DNA of 64,000 nt from CAYLLN01 sp964384375 (GTDB lineage Bacteria; Planctomycetota; Planctomycetia; Pirellulales; Pirellulaceae): contig CAYLLN010000032.1 in the NCBI GenBank assembly GCA_964384375.1, positions 1 through 64,000 of the forward strand. The letters run 5' to 3'. Made by a program: the position numbers and the translations under genes. The notes under the pieces were generated by a model that did not search any database, was not told the origin of the DNA, and saw nothing but the letters and a program-made list of their open reading frames with translations. Below are positions 1-7,508 of this stretch, piece after piece; the stretch's first letter is position 1, and the number at the start of each line of letters is the position of its first letter.

Positions 1-11
1 AGCGTGCTGCT

Positions 12-98
12 GGGTGGCTGGGGGTCGCGCAGCGAACCCCGGCTGGTCGATGCCGAAGCGCCGTGGGGTGGCTGTGGGTCGCGCAGCGAACCACGGCT
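12..98. repeat. Dispersed repeat family A, two copies
   Basis: Two near-identical copies lie at about 12-44 and 60-97. Their shared core reads GTGGCTGTGGGTCGCGCAGC followed by GAACCACGGC. In the second copy the ends form an inverted repeat, GCCGTGG at 60-66 and CCACGGC at 90-96. Other copies are at 13566-13598 and, more diverged, 45513-45548. All lie between genes, so this is a small non-coding repeat family. Confidence 0.75.
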
Positions 99-320
99 AT
101 CCAGGTATCCATCGCCAATAGCCAACGTCGCAGCAACTTGTTCCACAGCACTCATGGCAGCATCTCCCCGATGAAAGGCCCTTCGCCCGAGCGAAAGCGC
201 CCAGACTTTCACACCCCCATTTCAAGCATCCGCCATGACAGATCAGGTCATAAGATAGGCAAGATGCGACGCAAGTCGTTACACTGCTAGCACTTAAATC
301 GCGATAATCTTGCCACGCCC

Positions 321-450
321 CTCGTTCCCAAGCTCCGCTTGGGAACACACGTTTGGAGCCCGACGCGTCAGCGAGGGACCTGCGGCCTGAAAGGCCGACC
401 TACCACAGCCCAGCGGCAAGGGCAGCGTCGCCCTGGGTGACGGGTTCCCA
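321..450. repeat. Dispersed palindromic repeat family C
   Basis: The element begins with GTTCCCAAG (324-332) facing CTTGGGAAC (338-346). It continues through further short inverted repeats around GCGGCC/GGCCG and CCCAG/CTGGG. A related element built from 'TCCCACGCTCCGCGTGGGA'-type words lies between groES and the second groEL (52040-52146). It appears to be a dispersed, structure-forming intergenic repeat with no coding content. Confidence 0.6.
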
Positions 451-566
451 AGCGATCTCCAGCCTTGAAAGGGCGAAACATCGAGCGATGGCCGACGCCG
501 CGCCAGCGCTGGAACCATCGCTCGCCATGCCCACCTGCGCGTTGACGGGCCTCGCGCGGCCTCCCA

Positions 567-605
567 GAATAACTCGCGTGCTTGAGAGAGAATCAATCGT
601 TAGGC
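567..605 (+). other. Possible integron-like core site upstream of the SUKH gene
   Basis: GTTAGGC at 599-605 matches the attC right-hand core GTTRRRY. Upstream at 567-573 is GAATAAC, which pairs with it at the outer base and the four inner bases, with a short TTGA/TCAA dyad between. At 39 bp it is shorter than usual attC sites, so this is only a weak candidate. It is listed because the SUKH gene is followed by a better candidate in the same orientation. Confidence 0.22.
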
Positions 606-621
606 GCTTTGGAGGAAGCCA

Positions 622-1236
622 ATGGCCGCCGCAGACGACAGCACATTTGTCGGCCAACTCCTCGACACGTATGCCATCGACGCTTGGCGGATGGGCGTCG
701 CTGCGGAAGACCCGGAGGACGCTGGCGTCCCACCTGAAATGCAAGTCGGCGACGTGAACGCGGACGGTTGGGTCGAGTGGCGTGTTCTTCCTTCGACTCT
801 CAAAGAAGGTGAAGTAGGAGTACTAGAAAACGAGTTCGGGGTGCAGTTCCCGCCAGTGTTTCGGGCATACCTACTCGCTCGATTCCAATTGTTTGATCAA
901 GTGTGGAGCCGACGTTATGACCAGCAGATATTCATGACGGACACGCCCGCAGGCAAGCCTCTAAATTCGCTCCGAGAGTTGATGAACGCCTGGCGGCCGC
1001 TCATCGATGCTGGCTTCATTCCATTCGCACAATGGGGCGATGGTTGGGGGCCGATGTGCTTCGACGCTGTTCAGCGACGAGACGATGGAGAGTGTTCGGT
1101 TGTTTGGATGGATCATGAGGCGCTCGTTCCGCTTGGCCCCGAAGAGTGTCGGCGTCGTGAGATCGTGGTTCCTTTTGCGCAGCCGCTCTATGATTCGTGC
1201 AGAGAGTTCCTACTGGACGTATTTGGTCGCGGCTAA
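622..1236 (+). CDS. SUKH (SMI1/KNR4)-type protein
   Basis: This 204-residue protein has the features of the SMI1/KNR4 (SUKH) fold. A segment around residues 65-100 reads like 'E-x-x-F-G-V-x-x-P-P-x-x-R-x-Y-L'. Around residue 135 is 'IPFAQWGDGWGPMCFD', which resembles the conserved glycine/aspartate strand of the family. SUKH proteins often act as immunity proteins against secreted nuclease or deaminase toxins, though many are uncharacterised. No toxin gene is visible beside it. The start is well supported by GGAGG at 611-615, seven bases before the ATG. The gene is flanked by possible attC-like sites, and its stop codon lies inside the downstream one, which is typical of integron cassettes. 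The family assignment is fairly secure; the immunity role is inferred. Confidence 0.7.
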   Translation: MAAADDSTFVGQLLDTYAIDAWRMGVAAEDPEDAGVPPEMQVGDVNADGWVEWRVLPSTLKEGEVGVLENEFGVQFPPVFRAYLLARFQLFDQVWSRRYDQQIFMTDTPAGKPLNSLRELMNAWRPLIDAGFIPFAQWGDGWGPMCFDAVQRRDDGECSVVWMDHEALVPLGPEECRRREIVVPFAQPLYDSCREFLLDVFGRG

Positions 1237-1281
1237 CACGTCGCTTTACCTGATCGCGGCAGGCAAGCTCGATCGTTAAAC
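1231..1281 (+). other. attC-like recombination site (candidate)
   Basis: GGCTAAC (1231-1237) and GTTAAAC (1275-1281) have the form of attC outer cores R'' and R'. Between them GCTTTACCTG (1243-1252) pairs with CAGGCAAGC (1260-1268) except for an internal mismatch and one extra base, like the L''/L' arms with an extrahelical base. The stop codon of the SUKH gene lies in the first core. At 51 bp it is slightly short, the outer cores pair at only five of seven positions, and no integrase is present, so it remains a candidate. Confidence 0.35.
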
Positions 1282-1294
1282 GGACCTTCAACTC

Positions 1295-1786
1295 ATGACC
1301 ACTTCACAGTCAAGCACCCAGTCCGCGGCGGAGCGACGATCGGCGGAAGCCGAATTGCGCCGGCTGATCGCCAAATTCGCGACTGGCCAGGAGCGGCTCC
1401 TAGCCGCGGTGCGGCGGTCGCTGCGCAAGCGGCTCCCCACCGCGCATGAGGTGGTGTACGAGTACAAGGACGCCTTCGTCATCAGCTTTTCGCCGAGCGG
1501 GCACGGGTACGAGGGGGTGTTCGCCATCCGTGGGAGCTCGAACGGCGTTCGGCTCTACTTCAATCGTGGGAAGGGCTTGCCGGACCCTGGGAAACTGTTG
1601 CGGGGGACCAGCCAGACGCGCTGGATGCACCTGGAAAAGGCGTCCACCCTCGCGCGTCCGGAGGTCGCCAGCCTGATCGACGCGGCCCTCGCTCGCAATC
1701 GCGTCCCGTTCGCGCCCGCCGGCCGCGGGCCAATCGTCATTCGTTCGACATCGGCCAAAAAGACTCAGCGGCGTCGCCCCGGCTAG
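1295..1786 (+). CDS. DUF1801-like protein
   Basis: This 163-residue protein has a charged helical N-terminus (residues about 10-50) and then a compact alpha/beta region with 'YKDAFVISFSPSGHGYEGVFAIRG', 'GVRLYFNRGKGLPDPGKLLRG' and a C-terminal helix rich in R and A. The pattern of a short hydrophobic strand, an F/Y-x-x-G-K-x-L-P segment and a closing helix resembles the DUF1801 (YdhG-like) family, whose function is not established. It follows the SUKH gene in the same direction with a 58-base gap containing the attC-like site. The last 12 residues are lysine/arginine rich. The family call is moderately sure; no role is proposed. Confidence 0.6.
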   Translation: MTTSQSSTQSAAERRSAEAELRRLIAKFATGQERLLAAVRRSLRKRLPTAHEVVYEYKDAFVISFSPSGHGYEGVFAIRGSSNGVRLYFNRGKGLPDPGKLLRGTSQTRWMHLEKASTLARPEVASLIDAALARNRVPFAPAGRGPIVIRSTSAKKTQRRRPG

Positions 1787-1787
1787 T

Positions 1788-1805
1788 GGCAGGACAAGTC
1801 CTGCC
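1788..1805. terminator. Short perfect hairpin between convergent genes
   Basis: GGCAGGAC-AA-GTCCTGCC is an uninterrupted inverted repeat that starts two bases after the DUF1801 stop and ends six bases before the stop of the opposing membrane gene. There is no T-tract, so if it terminates transcription it does so weakly. A related inverted repeat, GTCCTGCCA facing TGGCAGGAC, abuts the end of the restriction-modification gene (36762-36785). This suggests a repeat family located at gene ends. Confidence 0.4.
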
Positions 1806-1811
1806 CTACTC

Positions 1812-2546
1812 CTACTCCTTCAGCCGCTCGTTCACGATCATCGCCACCTGCATCGTTGCCAGGCCCAGCCACGCGGCGACGCCGCTCCAGTGCAGCCAGT
1901 CACGCTTGACCCGCGTGGAGAGGTCGATGCCGGAGGCGAGGATAACCGCCAGAATCCCCAAGCCGAGGATCGAGAGGGCGATCGCGTCGTGCCAGCGGTA
2001 GAGCGTCCAAAGCCGTTGGTTGAAAGCATCGGCGATGTGCTCGATCGCGTGCAGCGACGCGAACGCGACGATCCCCAGCACGACCAGCCGCCAATAGAAC
2101 TCCTGTCGCACCAGAACGAGCAGGGCAAGACCAGCGAGCGTCCCCAGCGACCATGCCGTTGCTTGATAGGCTGACCAGTATTCCTTCCACGGTAGGCCGG
2201 TCTGAGTGGCGAAGAGCTTGACTGCGGCGAGCGAGCCCCCGTCGATCGCCATCGCGATGACGCCGACGATCACGAGCCAGTGGCCGGCATGCGTCGGAAA
2301 CCGCAGGTCCCCTTGCCAGCGGCGGACGATCAGCACGCCCAGGGCTGTGAGGGCCAGGCTGTAGCCGATCGACATGACGAGCTGAAACGCGCTGGAAAAC
2401 GCCCGCTCGTCTGCCGCAAAGTCGGACGGGTCGTTGAGCAATTTGTAGCCGGTCAGCACGAGCGCGCAGGTCGTGATCCAGATAAAGAAATGGACGATCC
2501 CCAGGCGGATCGGCGGCGGTGCCGTGTGATGGTTCAAGGTGCCCAT
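1812..2546 (-). CDS. Multi-pass membrane protein, function unknown
   Basis: The protein is 244 residues if it starts at the ATG at 2546, which directly precedes the first hydrophobic segment and avoids an arginine-rich upstream extension. It has six or seven strongly hydrophobic helices, for example 'LGIVHFFIWITTCALVLTGY' near residue 15, 'LVMSIGYSLALTALGVLIVRR' and 'WLVIVGVIAMAIDGGSLAAV'. Two histidines, in 'LHAIEHIADAF' and 'LYRWHDAIAL', sit at helix ends. I do not recognise a family. It is convergent with the DUF1801 gene and divergent from the next gene. It is probably an inner-membrane protein, and no catalytic or transport motif is visible. Confidence 0.7.
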   Translation of the reverse strand: MGTLNHHTAPPPIRLGIVHFFIWITTCALVLTGYKLLNDPSDFAADERAFSSAFQLVMSIGYSLALTALGVLIVRRWQGDLRFPTHAGHWLVIVGVIAMAIDGGSLAAVKLFATQTGLPWKEYWSAYQATAWSLGTLAGLALLVLVRQEFYWRLVVLGIVAFASLHAIEHIADAFNQRLWTLYRWHDAIALSILGLGILAVILASGIDLSTRVKRDWLHWSGVAAWLGLATMQVAMIVNERLKE

Positions 2547-2606
2547 GATTTGACGGTACGATAATAGACGATTTGCCGCCGTTCCTTGTTTCGGGCGAGT
2601 CGCACC

Positions 2607-3175
2607 ATGCCGTTTTCGACGATATGCCCCGCGTGTGGCCTGCCGCTGCAATTGCCTGACGAGGCAGCCGGGCGGGCATTCGCCTGCGTTGGGTGCGGCC
2701 GGGGGTTGGCGACGGAGGAAGGGGGCAGCTTGTCGTCGTCGGGCAAGCGCCCGGGCCATCGTCGCCTGGATACTCTCCCTTCTGGCCGCCACCAGGATTC
2801 GTCCCATGGCAGTTCACTCGCGAGGACGCAATCGCCAAAGTTCGCGGCCCGGCGATCATGCTCATCGGCTACGGCTTCCTGTGGGGAATCGCGGGCCTGC
2901 TCTTGCCGTTGGTCTTGCTGAACGAAGAGTTGCGGCAGGAGGAGTTCGTCCAGCCGGCCGTCGCGATTGGTGCAGCGTTCTCGATCGCCTTTGGAGCATT
3001 CACGATCTTCGCCGGTCTGCGGCTCATGGCGATTCGGTCGTTCACGCTCGTCATCGTCTGCATCAGCCTGAACATCGCGCTGGGAGTGATGGTGTGCTGG
3101 ATGATGGCGATTCCGGCCATCTGGCCGCTGATCGTCACGCTGGATGCGAAGATCAAGCCGTATTTTCGGCCGTAG
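2607..3175 (+). CDS. Zinc-ribbon/four-helix membrane protein, interrupted by a frameshift
   Basis: The ATG at 2607 opens a zinc-ribbon segment with C-P-A-C and C-V-G-C pairs, as in many planctomycete proteins. That frame then loses sense after about 2740. A different frame carries a proline/glycine linker ('PGYSPFWPPPGFVPWQF') and about four membrane helices, ending at 3175. Joined by a one-base slip near 2731-2745, the two parts give a sensible protein of about 190 residues. Either the gene is broken or the sequence has a one-base error in a TCG-repeat stretch. The downstream frame alone can start at 2693 but would lack the zinc ribbon. The stop codon lies within the left end of a dispersed repeat. 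The function is unknown. Confidence 0.5.
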
Positions 3176-3252
3176 GGTGGATGAAATGCACCTGTCTGAC
3201 GGCAGGAGTGGCTGGCGTTGCTGGTGCATTTCGTTGCACTCATGCACCCTAC
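3172..3252. repeat. Dispersed palindromic repeat family B, copy 1
   Basis: The element runs from GTAGGGTGGATGAAATGCAC to TGCACTCATGCACCCTAC, so its ends are inverted copies of one another with about 35 variable bases between. The left end overlaps the stop codon of the preceding gene. Copy 2 is at 3356-3420, and a half copy at 8885-8916 forms the end of the O-antigen ligase gene. It resembles a miniature inverted-repeat element. Confidence 0.75.
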
Positions 3253-3355
3253 GACGCTCGGCGGAGCTTTTTGCCGAATCACCCGCACGACCCGCGTAAC
3301 CCCACTCACCGGTCGCCGTGACTTGCCGCCGGCCCCACACGGCGTAAATAGTCCC

Positions 3356-3420
3356 GTAGGGTGCATGAAATGCACCTGGAAGACGTCGCCGGTGCATTTC
3401 GTTGCACACATGCACCCTAC
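3356..3420. repeat. Dispersed palindromic repeat family B, copy 2
   Basis: GTAGGGTGCATGAAATGCAC at the left end is mirrored by a right end reading GTGCATTTCGTTGCAC and then CATGCACCCTAC. The centre between the arms is only about ten bases. It lies 44 bases upstream of the start of the polysaccharide operon, so its hairpin could sit in the leader of that transcript. Confidence 0.75.
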
Positions 3421-3463
3421 TGACTCCGCCCAAACGTCATCACCGCCGATTCGAGCCGTCGCC

Positions 3464-4996
3464 ATGCTCACACCGCAGCAGATTTACGACCTTCTCCGCA
3501 ACGTCCACCGGGCTCTGGAACGGAACTGGCGGCTGGCGGCTGGTGTGGCCGGCGGCGTCATGGCCGTGACGATGGTCAGCGTCCTCTTTCTGCCGAAGGC
3601 GTACTTCTCGGAGGCTCGCCTGTTCGTTCGCTTCGGCCGCGAGAACCTGATGCTCGACCCGACGGCTACGACCGGACAGATGATCTCGATTTACGAGTCG
3701 CGCGAGAACGAAATCAACTCGCTCCTCGAAGTGCTCAAGAGCCGGGCGATGCTCGATCGGCTGGTCGATTCGCTGGGGCCGGACTACATCCTCTGGGGTG
3801 GTGAGCCGCAGCCGTTTGTGCCGCGGCCAGCAGCAAAATCCGGCGATCTCGCGGCCGACACCCAAAGCCGTGCGCCGATCACGCCGACTGGCGCTCATCA
3901 GGCTGCTGCGGCGTACCTCGAAAAGAGCATCGAAATCTGGGCGCCGCGCAAGAGCAACATCATCAGCGTGCAGTGCAAGTCGAGTTCGCCCGCGATCGCT
4001 CAGCAAATCACGGCACGTCTCGTCGAGATTTATCTCGACGAATACGTTCACGTTCACCGCACCGCCGGCTCGTACGAGTTCTTTTCCGACCAGACCAAGG
4101 TCGCCAACCAAGAGTGGCAAGCCGCGGCGACCCGCCTCGGGGAGGCGAAGAACAAGCTCGGCATCGTGACGATCGACGGCAAGAAGAAGCAGTTGCAGGA
4201 TGAAATCACCGACATCGACGCGAAACTGCTCGCTAATCGTTCGGATCTGAAGACGGCCGAGGCCCGGATCGAGTCGCTGCAAGCGCTGATCGCCGACCTG
4301 CCGGAAAAGATCGTCACGCAGGAGGCTCAGGCCGCAAATGCCGCCTTCGACAACATGCGCGGAACGCTGTTTCAGCTCGAAGCCCGAGAGCAGGAACTCG
4401 CCTCGACCCGCAACGATTCGCACCCGCAATTGCAGTCGATTCGCCAGCAAATCGCCGACCTGCGGAATGTCCTGCGCGAGCAGCCGACTCAGCGAATCCA
4501 GACGACGGAGGCCGTGAATCCGGCTCGGCAGTCGCTGGAGCTGAACCTGCTGACCGAGCAGTCGCAGGTCGATGCCCTCGCCGGCCGGGAAAAGTCGCTC
4601 GTCGCGCTGCAAACGAAGCTCCGTGGCGACCTCAGGCAGCTCAACGCCCAGGAGGCGACGCTCGGACAGTTGCAGCAGGATGTCGATCTGGCCGAGTCGC
4701 GGTACAAGGCGTATGCCGACAAGCTGGAGCAGGCCCGCATCAACCGCTCGCTCGATGACGAGCGGATTTCTAGCCTCACCGTCGTGCAGCCGGCCTCGTA
4801 TCCAACGAAGCCGACTGGTCCGCGGCGGATGTACGTGCTGGCGCTCGGCCTGCTCATGGCCGCGGTGAGTGGCTTTGGTGCGGCGATGCTCGCGGCCTAT
4901 TTCCAGCCGCTGGTGATCTCGCCGCTCGACATCGAGCGATTGCTGGACTTGCCGCTGGTAGGAATTCTTCCGCCAACGCGCGAAACGCCGGCGTAG
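3464..4996 (+). CDS. Wzz/GumC-type polysaccharide chain-length protein
   Basis: The protein is 510 residues from the ATG at 3464. An upstream in-frame extension is rejected because it runs through the palindromic repeat. A membrane helix near residues 25-45 precedes a periplasmic region of about 400 residues rich in heptad-like E/Q/L/A patterns (coiled coil, roughly 210-430). A second helix follows near 450-475 ('MYVLALGLLMAAVSGFGAAM'). This two-helix, coiled-coil layout is that of polysaccharide co-polymerases (Wzz, GumC). No tyrosine-kinase domain follows, so it is the kinase-less type. It probably sets polymer length or contacts the export channel. It is the first gene of the cluster ending at 13553. 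Confidence 0.85.
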   Translation: MLTPQQIYDLLRNVHRALERNWRLAAGVAGGVMAVTMVSVLFLPKAYFSEARLFVRFGRENLMLDPTATTGQMISIYESRENEINSLLEVLKSRAMLDRLVDSLGPDYILWGGEPQPFVPRPAAKSGDLAADTQSRAPITPTGAHQAAAAYLEKSIEIWAPRKSNIISVQCKSSSPAIAQQITARLVEIYLDEYVHVHRTAGSYEFFSDQTKVANQEWQAAATRLGEAKNKLGIVTIDGKKKQLQDEITDIDAKLLANRSDLKTAEARIESLQALIADLPEKIVTQEAQAANAAFDNMRGTLFQLEAREQELASTRNDSHPQLQSIRQQIADLRNVLREQPTQRIQTTEAVNPARQSLELNLLTEQSQVDALAGREKSLVALQTKLRGDLRQLNAQEATLGQLQQDVDLAESRYKAYADKLEQARINRSLDDERISSLTVVQPASYPTKPTGPRRMYVLALGLLMAAVSGFGAAMLAAYFQPLVISPLDIERLLDLPLVGILPPTRETPA

Positions 4997-5090
4997 TCCA
5001 AAGTCAGCGGTCCAACGTCCAAAGTCATTACGACGGCAAGACTTGCGACCTTCGACTTTGGACGTTGGACTCGGGACTTGGGACTCGTTT
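4997..5090. repeat. Long hairpin repeat between chain-length and deacetylase genes
   Basis: GTCCAACGTCCAAAGTC at 5010-5026 is repeated as its perfect inverse at 5054-5070, with 27 bases between. Further GTCCAAAGTC/GACTT words flank it. There is no T-tract. It lies inside what otherwise looks like one operon, so it may act in mRNA processing or stability rather than in full termination. Confidence 0.65.
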
Positions 5091-5154
5091 GTGACGTAGG
5101 CTTTCGACAGGACGCTCTGCGCTCCCACCGCGCTCGCTGTGTTGAAAGGCCCGT

Positions 5155-6132
5155 ATGTCTCGCCTGCTCGACGAACGCCCTGCTGCCGCTCTGCCGATTC
5201 CCCGCGGCCGGCCGCGCCGTATCGGTCTGCCGCAGCGCGCCCTGGCCGGCTTTGCAACAACGATGAGCGAACTGCTCGGCCCGCGCGAGACGATCGGCTT
5301 TGGCATTCTCATGTATCACCGAATCGCAGAGCCGATGCCCGGCCGCCCCAAGCCGACGTGGAACGTGCCGCCGTCACTGTTCGAGAAGCAATTGGAGGGG
5401 CTGATCCGCCGCGGCTTTGAATGCTGGCCACTTCGCGAAGTGCTCAGTCACGTTCGCGAAGGGGAGCCAATCCCGCGCAACGTCTTCGTCATCACGTTTG
5501 ACGACGCGTATGAGAATGTCTATCTGAACGCCTACCCGATCCTGCGGCAGCTTGAGCTTCCCGCGACGATCTTTCTGGCGACGGCATACCTCGACTCGCC
5601 CGATCCGTTTCCGAGCGACGACTGGTCCGAAGCCGGTTCGGGCAACGTGCCATACACGACTTGGAAGCCGCTCACGACCGAAGAGTGCTGCGAGATGGTG
5701 AAGGGGGGCTCGATCGAACTGGCCGCCCACACGCACTCGCATGGCGACTTTCGCGGCCGGCCGGCGGAGCTTGTTACCGATCTGAAACGCTGCCAACGGG
5801 TGCTGCGCGAGCGGTTCGGCATCGAGCGGGCGACGTTCGCATTCCCTTATGGCAACAAGGACGCTGGATTTGCGAGCGACGAACTCTCGAAGGCCGCCGA
5901 GCAGGCCGGAATGTTGTGTGCCCTGACGACCGAAGCACATCTCGTGCGGCCGGGCGACAACCCGTTTGACTGGGGCCGCTTCGCTGCCGAGGACCACGAC
6001 ACGGCCGCGTCGCTCGCCGCCAAGCTCAACGGCTGGCACGAAGCGGTCCGCTCGCTTGGCCACACGATCCTCTGTCGCAAGCCGGTGCGGCGGAAGTACG
6101 CCGGCAGTGACCACGACACCGAGAAGGATTGA
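5155..6132 (+). CDS. Polysaccharide deacetylase (NodB-type)
   Basis: This 325-residue protein has a central NodB fold. 'ITFDDAYEN' (about residue 106) carries the catalytic and metal-binding aspartates, and 'ELAAHTHSHGDF' (about residue 190) gives the histidine pair of the H-x3-H metal site. 'FAFPYGNKD' follows as motif 3. No signal peptide is evident; the first 40 residues are basic and alanine/arginine rich. Enzymes of this class remove N-acetyl groups from amino sugars, and here probably modify the polysaccharide or its lipid-linked intermediate. It overlaps or nearly touches the flippase gene. The family is secure; the substrate is unknown. Confidence 0.85.
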   Translation: MSRLLDERPAAALPIPRGRPRRIGLPQRALAGFATTMSELLGPRETIGFGILMYHRIAEPMPGRPKPTWNVPPSLFEKQLEGLIRRGFECWPLREVLSHVREGEPIPRNVFVITFDDAYENVYLNAYPILRQLELPATIFLATAYLDSPDPFPSDDWSEAGSGNVPYTTWKPLTTEECCEMVKGGSIELAAHTHSHGDFRGRPAELVTDLKRCQRVLRERFGIERATFAFPYGNKDAGFASDELSKAAEQAGMLCALTTEAHLVRPGDNPFDWGRFAAEDHDTAASLAAKLNGWHEAVRSLGHTILCRKPVRRKYAGSDHDTEKD

Positions 6133-6158
6133 GCGATCCCGTCTCCCCCCTCGCCCCC

Positions 6159-7508
6159 ATGAGCACCACCGTCACGACCGAGCTCCCTTCGCAACCTGCC
6201 GCTCCGGCAGGACTGCTCGGTGGCGGCGTGGCCAAGTTGCTTGCCCTGGCTGGCGATTCGCTGCTGCAGAAGAGCGCCCTGTCGGTCTTCGACCAAGGGG
6301 TCGTCAGCGGCTCGAGCTTTCTCACGAGCGTGATCTTGGGCCGAATGTGCGCCCGCGAGGAGCTAGGCGTCTATTACCTGGCCCTCAGCATCGTTTTCTT
6401 CGTCCGCGGGATTCAAGAGCAGCTCGTTTCGGCCCCGTACATGATTTACTGTGGCCGGAAGCAGGGAGCCGAACTGGCCCGCTTCGCAGGCAGCTCGCTC
6501 GTGCACCAATGCGTGCTGCTGCTGGTGACGTGCCTGGTTCTGTCTGTGTTCGCGCCTCTCGGTGTCCTTCCCGGCGGGCTGCAAGCGGCAATCTGGATTC
6601 TCGTTGCCGCCGCGCCGCTGCTCCTCGTTCGAGAGTACATTCGGCAGTTCTTGTTCGCGCATTTGGAGATGCGGGCGGCGATCATGCTCGACGTCTCCGT
6701 CGCTTTAATTCAGCTTGTCGGCCTGAGCCTCCTCGCGTCGAGCGGCCAACTCACGCTAACGACGACGCTCGCCGTCCTTGCCGCCGCATCGGGTGTGCCT
6801 GCCGCGTGGTGGTTCCTGACCAAGCGGCACGTGATGATCATTGGTCTGCAAAGTGCGTGGCACGACTTCCTGCACAACTGGACGTTCGCCCGCTGGGCTC
6901 TCGCCAGCCAACTGCTTGCCTGCACGACACCCTATGTCATGCCGTGGGTGGTCGCACTGACACATGGCGAAGCTCAAACTGGCACGCTCGGAGCTTGCAG
7001 CACGCTCGTCGGCCTCTCGAACATGTTCATGATGGGGCTGTGCAACTTTCTCAGTCCCAAAGCAGCTCGCGCGTTTGCCACCGGCGGACTCATTGAATTG
7101 CAGTCGGTATTGAAGAAGACGGCCGTTCTGTTCGTCGTGTCGCTCGGCGCGATCTGCCTGGTCGGCTTCACGCTCGGCGAGACGATCGCAGTTGCTGTCT
7201 ATGGCGAGCAGTTCGGCGACACCGGCTGGATCATCGGCGTCCTTTCGCTCAGCGTGCTGGCCAACAGCATGGGGGTGACGGCGGGGAACGGCCTCTGGGC
7301 GATGGAACGGCCGAGCGCCAACTTCGTCGCCGACCTCGTTTCGCTCGGCGTTGTCATCGTCGCGACAATCAGCCTCGTCCCCCTCTTCGGACCGCTCGGC
7401 GCGGCCCTGGCCACGCTCAGCGGCACTTCAACCGACGCTGCCGTCCGAATGTGGATTTTGCATCAAACGATGCGCGAAATGGCCCCCAGCACGGAGGCCG
7501 CCGCATGA
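6159..7508 (+). CDS. Polysaccharide flippase (Wzx-like, MOP superfamily)
   Basis: The protein is 449 residues from the ATG at 6159. A TTG at 6129 overlapping the preceding stop is an alternative start that would add ten residues. About twelve hydrophobic helices run through the whole length, beginning after 'VVSGSSFLTSVILGRM', which resembles the first helix of O-antigen and exopolysaccharide flippases. Charged residues are confined to short loops. Such proteins move undecaprenyl-linked repeat units across the inner membrane. Its position between the deacetylase and the ligase/polymerase fits this role. The stop overlaps the next start (ATGA at 7505), which suggests translational coupling. 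Individual substrate residues cannot be assigned. Confidence 0.8.
   Translation: MSTTVTTELPSQPAAPAGLLGGGVAKLLALAGDSLLQKSALSVFDQGVVSGSSFLTSVILGRMCAREELGVYYLALSIVFFVRGIQEQLVSAPYMIYCGRKQGAELARFAGSSLVHQCVLLLVTCLVLSVFAPLGVLPGGLQAAIWILVAAAPLLLVREYIRQFLFAHLEMRAAIMLDVSVALIQLVGLSLLASSGQLTLTTTLAVLAAASGVPAAWWFLTKRHVMIIGLQSAWHDFLHNWTFARWALASQLLACTTPYVMPWVVALTHGEAQTGTLGACSTLVGLSNMFMMGLCNFLSPKAARAFATGGLIELQSVLKKTAVLFVVSLGAICLVGFTLGETIAVAVYGEQFGDTGWIIGVLSLSVLANSMGVTAGNGLWAMERPSANFVADLVSLGVVIVATISLVPLFGPLGAALATLSGTSTDAAVRMWILHQTMREMAPSTEAAA

Larger units (their letters stand above)
1..598. other. Gene-poor, repeat-rich start of window
   Basis: I see no convincing gene here. The frames that stay open lack start signals and run through repeats. 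The stretch holds two copies of a GC-rich dispersed repeat (12-98), a second repeat type (about 321-450), and a possible half of an integron-type recombination site just before the first gene. Base composition is less uniform than in the coding parts, which fits an intergenic or decayed region. Confidence 0.5.

Noticed and set aside
353..757. 134-codon open frame on the plus strand
   Set aside because: It starts inside the dispersed repeat, has no ribosome site, and its 3' part overlaps the well-supported SUKH gene in another frame.
3218..3463. In-frame extension upstream of the chain-length protein
   Set aside because: It runs through a palindromic repeat, and the ATG at 3464 places the membrane helix where Wzz-like proteins have it.
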